Part shown: positions 51,744 through 61,803 of the stretch, in pieces | Layout of the letters: each line of letters starts with the position of its first letter | How positions within the stretch are numbered: position 1 is the first letter of the stretch | Assembly (NCBI GenBank): GCA_001423545.1 | Contig: LMOK01000002.1 | Location: 1,234,066-1,298,065 of the forward strand | DNA from: Orlajensenia sp001423545 | GTDB taxonomy: Bacteria > Actinomycetota > Actinomycetes > Actinomycetales > Microbacteriaceae | Reading direction: 5' to 3' | Length of the DNA: 64,000 nt | Program-made: the position numbers and the translations under genes | Notes under the pieces: model-generated | What the model was told of the DNA's origin: nothing | The model's input: only the letters and a program-made list of their open reading frames with translations | Database searches by the model: none

Positions 51744-52201
51744 GGTTGCCTTTCGTCGTGGGCCGGAGGCCACTCTCGACTATGGCACCGGTGTGCAAGG
51801 CAAATCCATCATCGGCAGGAATCGTGTTCGACGAGTCCGACGACGACAGACCCGAGGGGGCCATCGTGCGGCCTCGACGCGACCAGGTCCGTGGTCGGGA
51901 GTGTTCGGGTCGCCCCCGACCACGGACCCGTGCACCGCGGTTCGGCCCCTGCGCTCTCCCGAGGCGAAAGCCTCGAGAGTGTGCGAGAAGTGCCACCACC
52001 TGACAGTGCCAGGCCGCTCGACCTCCAACCCGAGGACGGAATCGCCGCTCGGACCGAAGCGTCGATGCTCACGAGCCTCCGGGAGTGAGGTCACCGATCC
52101 GAGGACTCGTTGCACTCACGATACGTGTCCTCCAAAATGAGGACAACGAGTTTCCCGGCCCCACTTCGGGGATCGGACGCCCCGTCATCCGTTCGACCGC
52201 G
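51744..52201. other. 458-nt gap with two structured elements, no gene
   Basis: A 14-bp perfect stem GGTCCGTGGTCGGG (51886-51899) pairs with 51915-51928. Further on GAGGAC (52111), GTCCTC (52127) and GAGGAC (52139) alternate, so the middle block can pair with either flank. No open frame here has coding character. The promoter of the alkylsulfatase gene and the end of the glutaminase transcript must lie here. Confidence 0.65.
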
Positions 52202-53263
52202 TCAGCTCGGGAGGGCCTCGACTGCCGGCCGCGACGCGAAGAGGTTGAGGCCGAGTGCCTTCGACAGGAAGCGGGTGGCGCTCTGGCCTCGAACGCTGTT
52301 GCCGGCGGCGTCGAGTCGGGGGGAGAAGGTGGCCAGGCCGCCCTTGCCGGGCGCGATGGTGATGATGCCTCCGGAGACACCGCTCTTGCCGGGCATCCCG
52401 ACCTCGAAGAGCCACTCTCCGGACATCTCGTAGAGACCCGTCGTCGCCATGACGGCGAGGGTGTCCGCGCACACCTCCTCGCCGACCACGCGGCGACCCG
52501 TCACCGGGTTCACCCCGCCGTCCGCCAGCGTCGCCGCCATGACGGCCAGGTCTCGGGCCGACACCAGAAGCGAGCACTGCATCGTGTAGATGTCGGTGAC
52601 CTCGATCGGATCGCCCGGCAGGTGGCCGTAGCTCTGCAGCAGTCGGGCGATCGCCTGATTGCGGTGATTGGCTGCGGCCTCGGACTCGTACACCACGGGG
52701 TCGATCTCCAGCTCACGGCCGGCGAACGCCGAGAGCCCGTCGCGGATGAACGCCCAGCGGGACACGGCCGTCTCGCCGGGTGCGAGGGCCGTCGTGGCGA
52801 GGGCACCGGCGTTGACCATGGGATTCATCGGCCGGCCACCGTTCAACTCCAGGGCCATCACGGAATTGAATGGAAGCCCGGTGTTGTTCACTCCGATCGC
52901 CCGCCACACCTGCTCGTGGCCGAGTGCCTCGCAGACCAGCGCGAAGACGAAGGCCTTCGAGATCGACTGGATCGAGAACAGGTGATCGGCGTCGCCGACG
53001 GCGCGCGAGTCGCCGTGCACCCCGACGATCGCCAGCCCGAAGAGTGCGGGATCCGCTGTCCCCAAGGACGGGATGTAGTCGGCGACGGCACCGTCGTCCA
53101 GCGACGCGAACTGATCGTGTGCCTGCTGCATGAGGGCTGCGACGCGCTCGGCGTTCGGCAGCGATCCCGTCGAGACCTCCCGCGGCGGGTCCGTCTGCAG
53201 TTCGGTGTCCCGACCGCTCACATGCAGCTGGGCTCGTGCCTCATTGCGCTCCGTCTGCGCCAT
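52202..53263 (-). CDS. glsA: Glutaminase
   Basis: Hydrolyses glutamine to glutamate and ammonia. 353 residues; the serine-dependent beta-lactamase-like fold with Ser100-x-x-Lys103 in FSIQSISKAF, GLPFNSVMALE, NPMVNAGALA and PGKSGVSGGIITIAPGKGG. The first 35 residues are an extra, polar N-terminal extension. pepA lies upstream, with 3 nt between its stop and this start, suggesting an MFS-pepA-glsA operon for peptide and amino-acid use. Confidence 0.93.
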   Translation of the reverse strand: MAQTERNEARAQLHVSGRDTELQTDPPREVSTGSLPNAERVAALMQQAHDQFASLDDGAVADYIPSLGTADPALFGLAIVGVHGDSRAVGDADHLFSIQSISKAFVFALVCEALGHEQVWRAIGVNNTGLPFNSVMALELNGGRPMNPMVNAGALATTALAPGETAVSRWAFIRDGLSAFAGRELEIDPVVYESEAAANHRNQAIARLLQSYGHLPGDPIEVTDIYTMQCSLLVSARDLAVMAATLADGGVNPVTGRRVVGEEVCADTLAVMATTGLYEMSGEWLFEVGMPGKSGVSGGIITIAPGKGGLATFSPRLDAAGNSVRGQSATRFLSKALGLNLFASRPAVEALPS

Positions 53264-53266
53264 CGT

Positions 53267-54787
53267 CTACTCCGATCCGAAGTTCACCGCGAAGTCGACG
53301 AGCAGACGCGCCCCGAACCCTGTGGCGCCCTTCGATCTCCAGGCCTCGTCCGTCGTGGACTGCATCGTGCCGGCGATGTCGAGATGGGCCCACGGGATGC
53401 CGTCCACGAACTCGGCGAGGAACAGGGCAGCCGTCGTCGCGCCGGCGTGGGGTCCACCGAGGTTGGAGATGTCGGCGATGTCGGAGTCGAGCTGCTTGCG
53501 GTAGCTCTTCTCCAGGGGAAGCTGCCAGACCGATTCTCCGGATGCCGCCCCTGCAGCCTTCACTCCATCGATGACCTCCTCGTCATTGCCGAGGAGGGCG
53601 GCCGTCGCCCCGCCGAGAGCCATGAGCGCGGCTCCGGTCAGCGTCGCGATGTCGACGATGGCGTCGGGCTTGCCCTCGCTGGCGAGCACGAGAGCATCCG
53701 ACATGACCAGACGACCTTCGGCATCGGTGTTCTTCACCTCGATGGTGGTGCCGTTGCGTGCGGTGAGCACGTCGCCGAGCTTGTAGGCGGAACCCGACGG
53801 CATGTTGTCGGTGCACGACAGGAACGCCGTCACGGCGGTGGGGGAGTCGAGGTCGCGCAGAGCCGTGACAGCACCGAGAACGGCGGCGGCACCTCCCATG
53901 TCCATCTTCATGAGGAGGTGCATCGGGTCCGAGGGCTTGAGGCTGATGCCGCCGGAGTCGTACATGATGCCCTTGCCGACGAAGGCGACGTGGCGCCCGG
54001 TGGCGGAGGCCGCCGCCGGCGTGAAGCTGAGCCTGATCATGCGCGGCTCCTCAGCGCTGCCGGCGTTGACGCCGAGCAGGCCGCCGCAGCCCATCTCGAT
54101 GAGCTGGGCCTTGTCGTACGACTCGACGTCGAAGCCGAACTCGTCGCCGAGCTGCGCCGCGATGTCCGCCAGGTCGGTGGCGGTCAGGTGACTGGGTGGG
54201 GCGTTCGCCAGGTCGCGCGCGAGTGCGGCGCTGCGCGAGGTCACGACGCCCCGCCGGATACCCGTGGCGAGTTCGTCGACGGATGCCCCGGCCACGGCGA
54301 TCTCGACCGTAGCGAGGGGCGTGTCCTTCGGAGCCGACTGGAGGGCGGAGAAACGGTACCGGGCGAGCAGGATGCCCTCGGTGATCACGGCACCGGCCTC
54401 AGCGGCCGAGACGGCCGGGTTCCCGGGCACGACCAACCCGACGCGGGCGGACGCCTTCGCGGCGCGGGCGAACGCCGCCGCGACATCGCGCAGAGTCGAG
54501 CCCGTGAGCGCCGCGTCGCCCGCACCCACGGCGATCAGCTCGGCGCCGTCGCTCGTGGGCACCAACAGGGTCTCACCCGTCTTGCCCGTGAATCCGGCGC
54601 GGCCGAGGGCGGCGCGGTCGAGGTCGAACGCGGCCGGCACGTCGCCGTCGGTTCCGATGAGGTAGCCGATCGCCTCGAGGGCGGCATCCGGAGTCTCGAC
54701 GGCAGCCACTGCGATGCCGCGCCAGGTCTCGAGCGATCGGATGGCCGTGAAGGTGGCCGGGATGATCTTGTAGGCGCTGGAGGTCAT
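53267..54787 (-). CDS. pepA: Leucyl aminopeptidase (M17)
   Basis: Two-metal cytosolic aminopeptidase. 506 residues. C-terminal catalytic domain motifs: FVGKGIMYDSGGISLKP with metal and catalytic residues, MKMDMGGAAAVLG, and the signature NTDAEGRLVMSDAL. The start overlaps the MFS gene stop by 4 nt; glsA follows after 3 nt. Confidence 0.94.
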   Translation of the reverse strand: MTSSAYKIIPATFTAIRSLETWRGIAVAAVETPDAALEAIGYLIGTDGDVPAAFDLDRAALGRAGFTGKTGETLLVPTSDGAELIAVGAGDAALTGSTLRDVAAAFARAAKASARVGLVVPGNPAVSAAEAGAVITEGILLARYRFSALQSAPKDTPLATVEIAVAGASVDELATGIRRGVVTSRSAALARDLANAPPSHLTATDLADIAAQLGDEFGFDVESYDKAQLIEMGCGGLLGVNAGSAEEPRMIRLSFTPAAASATGRHVAFVGKGIMYDSGGISLKPSDPMHLLMKMDMGGAAAVLGAVTALRDLDSPTAVTAFLSCTDNMPSGSAYKLGDVLTARNGTTIEVKNTDAEGRLVMSDALVLASEGKPDAIVDIATLTGAALMALGGATAALLGNDEEVIDGVKAAGAASGESVWQLPLEKSYRKQLDSDIADISNLGGPHAGATTAALFLAEFVDGIPWAHLDIAGTMQSTTDEAWRSKGATGFGARLLVDFAVNFGSE

Positions 54788-56529
54788 GCGCTGTCCTTCC
54801 GGGTGGTGGCCGCAGCGGTGAAGCCCGCGGCGGTGTAGCCCGCAGCCGCGGCGTCTTCATCGGCGTCGGAGATGGTGTCGTCGACGATCGCGTCGGGATC
54901 GTCGGGCTCGAGCCTCTCCGGGAGCTCGTCGCGCATCCGTCCGGGCATCCGTCCGGCCGGGATGATCGCCAGAAGCGCCAGGAAGGCGAGGGCGAGCAGG
55001 GAGATCTGCAGGGCGCGCAGGCGCGCGTCGGCGTTGACGGCGAGGGCCGCGACCACCTGCAGGGGAGAGGCGGAGGTCTGCGAGAGCACGTCCTTCAACT
55101 GGGCGTTCGTGATGAAGTTGGTGTTGTCGAGGTTCACCTGCGAGATGAGGGCCGGCGGGAGTTCAGGATGTTCCTCGGCCGTGGTCGCGACGATGCCGCT
55201 CAGCACTCCGACGGCGAAGACGCTGATGACGGCGATGCCGACGCTGCCCGACAGGTTGTGCACCAGCCCGCGCCAGGCGCCCACGTCGCCGGCGAGCTCC
55301 TTCGGTGCCGCCGAGAGCAGCGTGTTGAAGACGAGCGCGACGATGGCACCCTGGCCGAGGCCGAGCAGGATGAGCCCGAGCACCACCAGGAACTGGCCCC
55401 AGTCGTTGCGGATGGTGAACGCCAGCAGGGTGAGGGCTGCGGCCACCACGATGAAACCGCCGCGAGCGAGCTGGCGCGGAGGGAATCGCGAGTACAGCGT
55501 GGCCACGAAAGTGCTCGCCACGAAGATCGACAGCGTGTACGGGATGATCGAGAACGACGTCTGGATGCTCGAACGGCCCTGCACCACCTGGATGTAGAGC
55601 GGGATGAGGAAGTTGGCCGCGGTGCCGACGAACAGCATGATCGCCATGCAGGCCGTGACTGCCCGCTCGGATCCCGTCGCGAGCACGCGCAGGTCGAAGA
55701 TGCGGGGGAGCTTCGCGGCCTGACGGCGCCGGAGCCAGAGGAAGAATCCCTGACCCACGATGAGGCCCAGCACCACGAGGATGGGCGCGGGCGAGACGCC
55801 CAGGATGTCGAAGGGGGCCTGATCCGTGGCCAGCACGAGGCCCCACGAGTTGAGGCCGCTGAACCCGAAGCTCAGCAGGATGATGGCGATGGCCGCGAGC
55901 ACGGCGCCGGTCCAGTCGATCTGCAGCAGCGGCTGCGCATCGACCTTCTTGAGCCTGAAACTGAGCAGCAGGTTCACCGCTCCGAGTGCCGCAACGAGGG
56001 CGAAGGAGTAGCGCCAGCCGATCGTCGAGGCGAAGGTTCCGGCGATGAGGAGGGCGAGCACACCGGCAGCGGGGATGGCGGCGGCGAGGAGGCCGATCGC
56101 CTGGGCCTGCTGCTTGCCGTTGTAGTTGCTGGCGATGAACACGACGAGGGCCGGTGCGATGAGGGCGATGACGGCACCGGACGACGCCTGCGCGACGAAC
56201 AGCATCGCCGGGCTCACGCTCAGGGCGACGGCCAGCATCGCGACAGCGTGGATGACGACGGCGATCTGGAACACGCGCCGGCTGCCGAAGCGGGCTCCGA
56301 GCTTGGCGCCGAGCAGGATGAACGCGGCCATGGCGAAGGTACCCGCCGTGATGGCCGTTCCCACCGAGGTGGCCGGGGTGTCGAGGTCTGTCGTGATGCC
56401 CTGCATCGAGACGGTCAGCGCGTTCACGGCGAAGGACGCCTGGATCTGCGTGAGGACGACGACGATGAGCGGCAACCAGCTCGTCGCTCGGATTGCGGTG
56501 GATGCCGCCGGGTTCGCCGTGACACTCAT
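54784..56529 (-). CDS. MFS transporter with long acidic C-terminus
   Basis: 581 residues, about 14 membrane helices. Motif-A-like stretch LLGAKLGARFGSRRVFQI; the pattern is that of the DHA2 group but with weaker drug-pump motifs. The last 65 residues are cytoplasmic and acidic (ERLEPDDPDAIVDD and following). It heads the MFS-pepA-glsA unit, ATGA-coupled to pepA, so it may move peptides or amino acids rather than drugs (inference). Confidence 0.87.
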   Translation of the reverse strand: MSVTANPAASTAIRATSWLPLIVVVLTQIQASFAVNALTVSMQGITTDLDTPATSVGTAITAGTFAMAAFILLGAKLGARFGSRRVFQIAVVIHAVAMLAVALSVSPAMLFVAQASSGAVIALIAPALVVFIASNYNGKQQAQAIGLLAAAIPAAGVLALLIAGTFASTIGWRYSFALVAALGAVNLLLSFRLKKVDAQPLLQIDWTGAVLAAIAIILLSFGFSGLNSWGLVLATDQAPFDILGVSPAPILVVLGLIVGQGFFLWLRRRQAAKLPRIFDLRVLATGSERAVTACMAIMLFVGTAANFLIPLYIQVVQGRSSIQTSFSIIPYTLSIFVASTFVATLYSRFPPRQLARGGFIVVAAALTLLAFTIRNDWGQFLVVLGLILLGLGQGAIVALVFNTLLSAAPKELAGDVGAWRGLVHNLSGSVGIAVISVFAVGVLSGIVATTAEEHPELPPALISQVNLDNTNFITNAQLKDVLSQTSASPLQVVAALAVNADARLRALQISLLALAFLALLAIIPAGRMPGRMRDELPERLEPDDPDAIVDDTISDADEDAAAAGYTAAGFTAAATTRKDSA

Positions 56530-56646
56530 GGGGACCTCCGTCTGCAGGGTGTGGGTGCACCCGTTATGGCTTCAGTCTGGCCTACAGCCGAGAGGTGGGG
56601 CCAGTGACGCGTCCGGCGGAGATGAATATCCGTCGACCCGCTCGGC

Positions 56647-56652
56647 TACAGT
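56647..56652 (+). promoter_or_regulatory. Candidate -10 box of a leaderless transcript
   Basis: TACAGT ends 7 nt before the GTG at 56660, with no ribosome site between. Confidence 0.45.
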
Positions 56653-56659
56653 CGGCCCT

Positions 56660-58234
56660 GTGACGGATTCCGCGCTGACGCTCATCATCCTGGCGTTGGC
56701 CGTGATCGCCTTCATCAGCGGGCGCATCCCCACCGGGCTCGTCGCCATCGGCGTCTCGCTCTCCCTGCTCGCCACGGGCGTCATCGACCTGCCCCAGGCG
56801 TTCGCGGGCTTCGCCGATCCGGCGGTCATCCTCATCGCGGCGTTGTTCGTCGTGGCGGAGGCACTCGACGGCACGGGCCTCACCGCGTGGGCAGGCCAAC
56901 AGCTCGTGCGTCGCGGAGGCGGCGACGTGCGCAGGCTCACCGTGCTCGTCATGGTCGTCGTGGCCGTGCTCTCGGCTCTCATCAGCGTGAACGGCGCCGT
57001 CGCCGCATTGCTGCCCGTCGTCGTGGTCATCGCATCGCGCATCCTGGTCGCGCCGGCGAAGCTGCTGCTGCCACTCGCCTTCGGCGCGCACGCCGGATCT
57101 CTGCTCACCCTCACGGGCAGCCCGGTCAACGTGCTCGCCTCGGAGTACGCCGACGAGGCGACGGGGCATCCGTTCGGCTTCTTCGACTTCGCCGTGGCTG
57201 GGCTGCCCATCGTCATCGGATCGGTGCTGCTCGTGCTCCTGCTGCAGCGGTTCGTCATCCCCGCCCGCACCCCGGCGACGATGCCGCGCGACCTCAGCGA
57301 CCAGGCTCGGGTTCTCCTGCGCGATTACCCCGGACTGCGAACGGATGCCGCTCAGCCGCCTCTGCTCGATGCCGAGTCCGGCGTCGCCGAGGTGCTCGTG
57401 CCTCCGCGGTCGGCGTTCGTCGGAGCGACCGTGTTCCCCGGCATGGTGACCGAGAGCGGCGACCTGGTCATCCTGGCGGTGCAGCGAGCCGGCGAGCACC
57501 TGGAGAACGGCGACATCGTGATCGAGGTGGGAGACGTGCTGCTGCTGCAGGGGGACTGGGACGCCCTCGATGCGAACCTGACCGACCCGGCCGTCGTCGT
57601 GGTCGACGCGCCGAACGCGGTGCGTCGTCAGGCCGCCCCCCTCGGCCGTCGTTCCTGGACGGCGCTGGTCATCCTCGTGCTCATGGTGGTCGCGCTCGCC
57701 ACGGGCGTGTTCCCGCCCGCGGTCACCGGCCTGCTCGCCGCCGGGGCGATGGTGCTCACCCGCAGCGTGACGGTCGAGCGGGCGCACCGCTCCATCTCCT
57801 GGACCACCCTGCTGCTCGTGGCCGGCATGATCCCGATGTCGACGGCTATCACCCAGACCGGCACGGCCGAGATGATCGCCACCGGGCTCATCGGCATCGT
57901 CGGCGACTCGGGCCCGCTCATCGTGCTCGGCGCGCTCTGCCTGGTCGCGCTGGTGTTCGGCCAGCTCATCAGCAACACCGCGACGGCGCTCATCATCCTG
58001 CCGATCGCCATCTCGGTCGCGACGGAGATGCAGGTCTCGCCGCTGCCGTTCCTCATGGCCGTCGCCGTGGTGTCGGCCGCAGCGCTCCTCACGCCCGTCG
58101 CCACGCCCGCGAACCTCATGATCCAGGGCCCGGCCGGCCTGCGCTTCGGCGATTACTGGAAGCTCGGGCTACCCGTGATGGTGATCTTCTACGCCGTGGC
58201 CGTGGGCATCGTGCCGCTGGTCTGGCGGTTCTGA
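56660..58234 (+). CDS. SLC13/ArsB-type permease with internal TrkA-C domain
   Basis: 524 residues. Two sets of membrane helices (1-205 and 330-520) flank a cytoplasmic RCK/TrkA-C-like domain (about 245-310: VLVPPRSAFVGATVFPGM, ENGDIVIEVGDVLLLQGDW). Helix-hairpin marks LTGSPVNVLASEYA and TPVATPANLMIQGP match the divalent-anion:sodium symporter family. The GTG at 56660 is chosen; the long upstream frame overlaps the divergent MFS gene. Substrate: a dicarboxylate or an inorganic anion such as sulfate; not decidable. Confidence 0.86.
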   Translation: MTDSALTLIILALAVIAFISGRIPTGLVAIGVSLSLLATGVIDLPQAFAGFADPAVILIAALFVVAEALDGTGLTAWAGQQLVRRGGGDVRRLTVLVMVVVAVLSALISVNGAVAALLPVVVVIASRILVAPAKLLLPLAFGAHAGSLLTLTGSPVNVLASEYADEATGHPFGFFDFAVAGLPIVIGSVLLVLLLQRFVIPARTPATMPRDLSDQARVLLRDYPGLRTDAAQPPLLDAESGVAEVLVPPRSAFVGATVFPGMVTESGDLVILAVQRAGEHLENGDIVIEVGDVLLLQGDWDALDANLTDPAVVVVDAPNAVRRQAAPLGRRSWTALVILVLMVVALATGVFPPAVTGLLAAGAMVLTRSVTVERAHRSISWTTLLLVAGMIPMSTAITQTGTAEMIATGLIGIVGDSGPLIVLGALCLVALVFGQLISNTATALIILPIAISVATEMQVSPLPFLMAVAVVSAAALLTPVATPANLMIQGPAGLRFGDYWKLGLPVMVIFYAVAVGIVPLVWRF

Positions 58235-58264
58235 GCGGCGCGAGCGGCGGCTCGCACCGATAGC

Positions 58265-60712
58265 TCACTCCCGAACGATGTCGCCGGGCTTCTTGTCAGA
58301 CCGGATGCCGCGCCACGTCGGATGCCGCAGGCTCCCGGTGCGCGTCCATCCGGAGAACTCCACCTCGCCCACGAGGGTCGGCGCCACCCAGTGCGCGTCG
58401 CCGGCGTCTTCGCGCGGCACCGAGATGAACGGGTTCTCGGTCTGGGCGAGGGGCTCGAGGCGCGTCATCACGCGCGCGAGGTCCTGGTCGCGCAGTCCAC
58501 TGCCGACGCGGCCGACGTAGCGCAGCCCCTCGGGAGTCGGCAGTCCGACGAGAAGCGACCCGAAGGTCCCCGCGCGGTTGCCCTTGCCCGTGCGCCAGCC
58601 CCCGATGACCACCTCCTGTGTGGAGAGGTGCTTGATCTTGATCCAGACGCCCGACCGCCGCCCCTCCTCGTAGTGCGAGCCGGTCTCCTTGGCGACGATG
58701 CCCTCGAGCCCGAGGTTCCTGCTGAACTCGATCGCGCTCTCGGCGTCGCCGTCGAAGGCGTCGGGGACGGCGATGGGCGAGCCCCGAGGCGCGTCGATCA
58801 CCTTCGCGAGCTGCGTACGGCGGGTCGAGTAGGTCTGCGCCGTGAGGTCGTCGCCGTCGAGTTCGAGCACGTCGAACAGGAACAGGCGCACGGGGCGCCG
58901 CTTCCTGGCCGCCTCGATCTCGCCGGGCTTGACCAGGTTCATGCGCTCCTGCAGCAGCCCGAAGTCGGGCCGGCCTGCGGCATCCGTCGCCACGATCTCG
59001 CCGTCGAAGACCCCGGAGCGCACGTGGGCGGCGTCGCACAGGGCGATGAGCTCGGGATAGGCCGCCGTCACGTCGTTTCCGTTGCGCGTCATGAGACGCA
59101 CGGATTCTCCTTCGATCGAGGCGATGGCACGGATGCCGTCCCACTTCATCTCGATGGCCCACTCGGGCCCGTTGCCGAGATCGGTGAGCGAGCCGGCCCG
59201 CGCGAGCATCGCCTGGTGCGCGGCCGGCGGCACCGGCGCATAGCGGCGCCGGGCCGCGGGGGAGTAGTGCGGGGTCGTGGACTTCATTCGGTGCAGCAGC
59301 CAGTTCGACTTCGCGCCGTCACCGGCGCTCGTGCGGATGAGCGCTATGCGCACGGGCTCGCCGAGTCCGCCGGCCGCCGACCCCGTGAGGGTCACGATCA
59401 CCTCGTCGTCGCGCCACTTCTCGAGCTCGTAGCTGCCGGAGTCCCAGTTGCGCATGGTGCCGGCGCCGTACTCGCCAGCGGGGATCGTGCCCTCGAAGCC
59501 GCCGTACTCGAGCGGGTGGTCCTCGGTCTGCACGGCGAGGTGGTTGCGCCCGGGATCGGCCGGAACCCCCTTGGGCACGGCCCAGCTCACCAGCACTCCG
59601 TCGTGCTCCAGGCGCAGGTCGTAATGCAGTCGACGTGCGTGGTGCTCCTGGATGACGAAGCTGCGGCCGTCGGTCTGCGTGCCCACGGCGTCGGGAACGG
59701 GCTCGGGGGTCTTCGCGGCGTCGCGCTTCGCCCGGTACTCGCTGAGTCGATCGCTGCCGGATGCCGCAGCCGCCGTGGCGCGCTCACCCGGCGTGGCCGC
59801 ATCCGGAACCGGACCGACGCCGCCATCGATGGCGGCCAGCGCATCGCCCTTCTTCGCCACCCTGGAGAGGACTTCGTCGTACTCGAGCTGGGCGAGGCTC
59901 GGCGACGACAGCTCCTTCCAGGTGCGCGGAGCCGCCACGGTCGGCCGGAAGCGCCCACGGAGGGAGTACGGGGCGATCGTGGTCTTGCTGCCGTTGTTCT
60001 GGCTCCAGTCGACGAGCACCTTGCCCGTGCGCAGGGTCTTCTTCATGTCGCTGACCACGAGGTCGGGGTGATCGGCCTCGAGAGCGCGGGCCAGCTCGCG
60101 GGCGACGGCCGAGACCTGGTCGGAGGTCTGCCTCTCGTCGAGTTGCGCGTACAGGTGGATGCCCTTGCTGCCGCTCGTCACCGGCAGCGGGTCGAGGCCC
60201 ATGCCCGTGAGGATGGTGCGGGCGAGACGGGCGACCTCGGCGCACTCCGCGAGACCGATCCCGTCGCCGGGGTCGAGGTCGAGCACGATGCGGTCGGGAT
60301 TCCGGCGCGCGCCGTCGGCCGTGAAGCGCCACTGCGGAACGTGGATCTCGAGGGCGGCCGCCTGGGCCAACCAGGCGAGTACGGCCGCGTTGTTCACGAG
60401 GGGATAGGTGTTGTCGTGATCGGAGTGCGGGATGTCGGCTCGCGGAACCCAGTCGGGCGTGCCGGCGGGCAGGTCCTTCTGGAAGAACGTCTGGCCTGGA
60501 GCATCCGGAGTCCCGACTCCGTGCACCCAGCGCTTGCGCGTGGCCGGACGGAAGATCACATGCGGGAGCATCACTGGAGCGATGGCGGCGTAGTAGCCGA
60601 GCACGTCGGCCTTCGTGGTGCCCGACTCGGGGTAGAGGACCTTGTCGAGATTGGAGATCTTGAGGCGGTGCCCGGCGACGCTGACGAGCTGCGAACCCGA
60701 AGCCTTCGCCAT
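58265..60712 (-). CDS. ligD: Multifunctional non-homologous end joining ligase LigD
   Basis: 815 residues in the actinobacterial order POL-PE-LIG. POL (1-290): LDLDPGDGIGLAEC with catalytic aspartates, TSGSKGIHLYAQL. PE (about 325-460): EHHARRLHYDLRLEHDG, a 3'-phosphoesterase. LIG (from about 510): nucleotidyl Lys523 in EMKWDGIRAI, then the C-terminal OB fold. Repairs double-strand breaks together with Ku, encoded divergently 76 nt away. The ATG at 60712 has GGAGGG 4 nt upstream; a GTG one codon earlier would be too close. Confidence 0.94.
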   Translation of the reverse strand: MAKASGSQLVSVAGHRLKISNLDKVLYPESGTTKADVLGYYAAIAPVMLPHVIFRPATRKRWVHGVGTPDAPGQTFFQKDLPAGTPDWVPRADIPHSDHDNTYPLVNNAAVLAWLAQAAALEIHVPQWRFTADGARRNPDRIVLDLDPGDGIGLAECAEVARLARTILTGMGLDPLPVTSGSKGIHLYAQLDERQTSDQVSAVARELARALEADHPDLVVSDMKKTLRTGKVLVDWSQNNGSKTTIAPYSLRGRFRPTVAAPRTWKELSSPSLAQLEYDEVLSRVAKKGDALAAIDGGVGPVPDAATPGERATAAAASGSDRLSEYRAKRDAAKTPEPVPDAVGTQTDGRSFVIQEHHARRLHYDLRLEHDGVLVSWAVPKGVPADPGRNHLAVQTEDHPLEYGGFEGTIPAGEYGAGTMRNWDSGSYELEKWRDDEVIVTLTGSAAGGLGEPVRIALIRTSAGDGAKSNWLLHRMKSTTPHYSPAARRRYAPVPPAAHQAMLARAGSLTDLGNGPEWAIEMKWDGIRAIASIEGESVRLMTRNGNDVTAAYPELIALCDAAHVRSGVFDGEIVATDAAGRPDFGLLQERMNLVKPGEIEAARKRRPVRLFLFDVLELDGDDLTAQTYSTRRTQLAKVIDAPRGSPIAVPDAFDGDAESAIEFSRNLGLEGIVAKETGSHYEEGRRSGVWIKIKHLSTQEVVIGGWRTGKGNRAGTFGSLLVGLPTPEGLRYVGRVGSGLRDQDLARVMTRLEPLAQTENPFISVPREDAGDAHWVAPTLVGEVEFSGWTRTGSLRHPTWRGIRSDKKPGDIVRE

Positions 60713-60788
60713 CACACCCTCCAGCCGAGCCTGTCAACCCACGCGGCAAACCTAGCCGATACGGGTGTTGCGGGTGTGTACTGGTCGG

Positions 60789-61781
60789 ATGAGGTCCATC
60801 TGGAAGGGCGCGCTCTCGTTCGGGCTCGTCAACGTGCCGGTGAAGCTGTACAGCGCCACGGAGGATCACGACGTGGGTCTGCATCAGGTCCATGACGCCG
60901 ACGGCGGCCGCATCCACTACGAACGGCGCTGCGACGTGTGCGGCAAGATCGTGCCGTACGCGCACATCGACAAGGCCTACGACGACGGCGAGCGCACGGT
61001 GGTGCTCACGGCCGATGACCTGGCCGCCATGCCCGCAGAGCGCTCGCGCGAGATCGAGGTCGTCGAATTCGTGCCGAACGAGCAGATCGATCCGATCATG
61101 TTCGACAAGAGCTACTTCCTCGAGCCGGACGGCGCGTCGCCCAAGGCCTACGTGCTGCTGCGCCGCACCCTCGAGTCGACGGACCGCACGGCCATCGTGC
61201 GTTTCGCCCTCCGCCAGAAGACACGACTCGCAGCCCTGCGCGTCCGAGGCGACGTGCTCGTGCTGCAGACACTGCTGTGGAGCGATGAGGTGCGCGAAGC
61301 GGCGTTCCCGGCCCTCGACGAGACCGTGCGCATCTCGAGCAAGGAGCTGGAGCTCTCCTCGAGCCTCGTCGACTCCTACGCCAGCGACTTCACACCCGAC
61401 GAGTTCGTCGACGAGTACCAGAAGGAACTGCGCCTGCTCATCGAGCGCAAGCTCGAGCAGGGCGACGCCATCGACACCGAGGCGACGTTCGGCGAGGTCC
61501 CCGAGAAGGAAGAGGGCGGCGGCGAGGTCATCGACCTGATGGACGCCCTGCGTCGCAGCGTCGAGAGCGCTCGCGGGTCGAAGTCCGGCGATGCCAAGAA
61601 GTCGGGTGGCGGTGCTGATGCGAAGAAGGGATCGAGCTCGTCCGGCTCCTCGGGTTCGACAGGCTCATCGAAGGCGAGCGCGTCGAAGAAGGCCGCCCCG
61701 AAGAAGGCGACAGCGTCGGGAAAGGCATCCGCCAAGTCGGATTCCGACTCGGATGCCGCCCCGAAGCGGAAGGCGCAGTGA
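60789..61781 (+). CDS. ku: NHEJ DNA-end-binding protein Ku
   Basis: 330 residues. The core Ku bridge domain (1-260) opens MRSIWKGALSFGLVNVPVKL and continues with HQVHDADGG and DEFVDEYQKELRLLIERKL. The last 70 residues are Lys/Ser/Gly/Ala-rich (KKAAPKKATASGKASAK), a basic tail like those of other actinobacterial Ku proteins that helps DNA binding. Forms a homodimer on DNA ends and recruits LigD. The ATG at 60789 begins the conserved core. Confidence 0.94.
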   Translation: MRSIWKGALSFGLVNVPVKLYSATEDHDVGLHQVHDADGGRIHYERRCDVCGKIVPYAHIDKAYDDGERTVVLTADDLAAMPAERSREIEVVEFVPNEQIDPIMFDKSYFLEPDGASPKAYVLLRRTLESTDRTAIVRFALRQKTRLAALRVRGDVLVLQTLLWSDEVREAAFPALDETVRISSKELELSSSLVDSYASDFTPDEFVDEYQKELRLLIERKLEQGDAIDTEATFGEVPEKEEGGGEVIDLMDALRRSVESARGSKSGDAKKSGGGADAKKGSSSSGSSGSTGSSKASASKKAAPKKATASGKASAKSDSDSDAAPKRKAQ

Positions 61782-61803
61782 TCCGCGCAGCAGAGGGCGC
61801 ATC

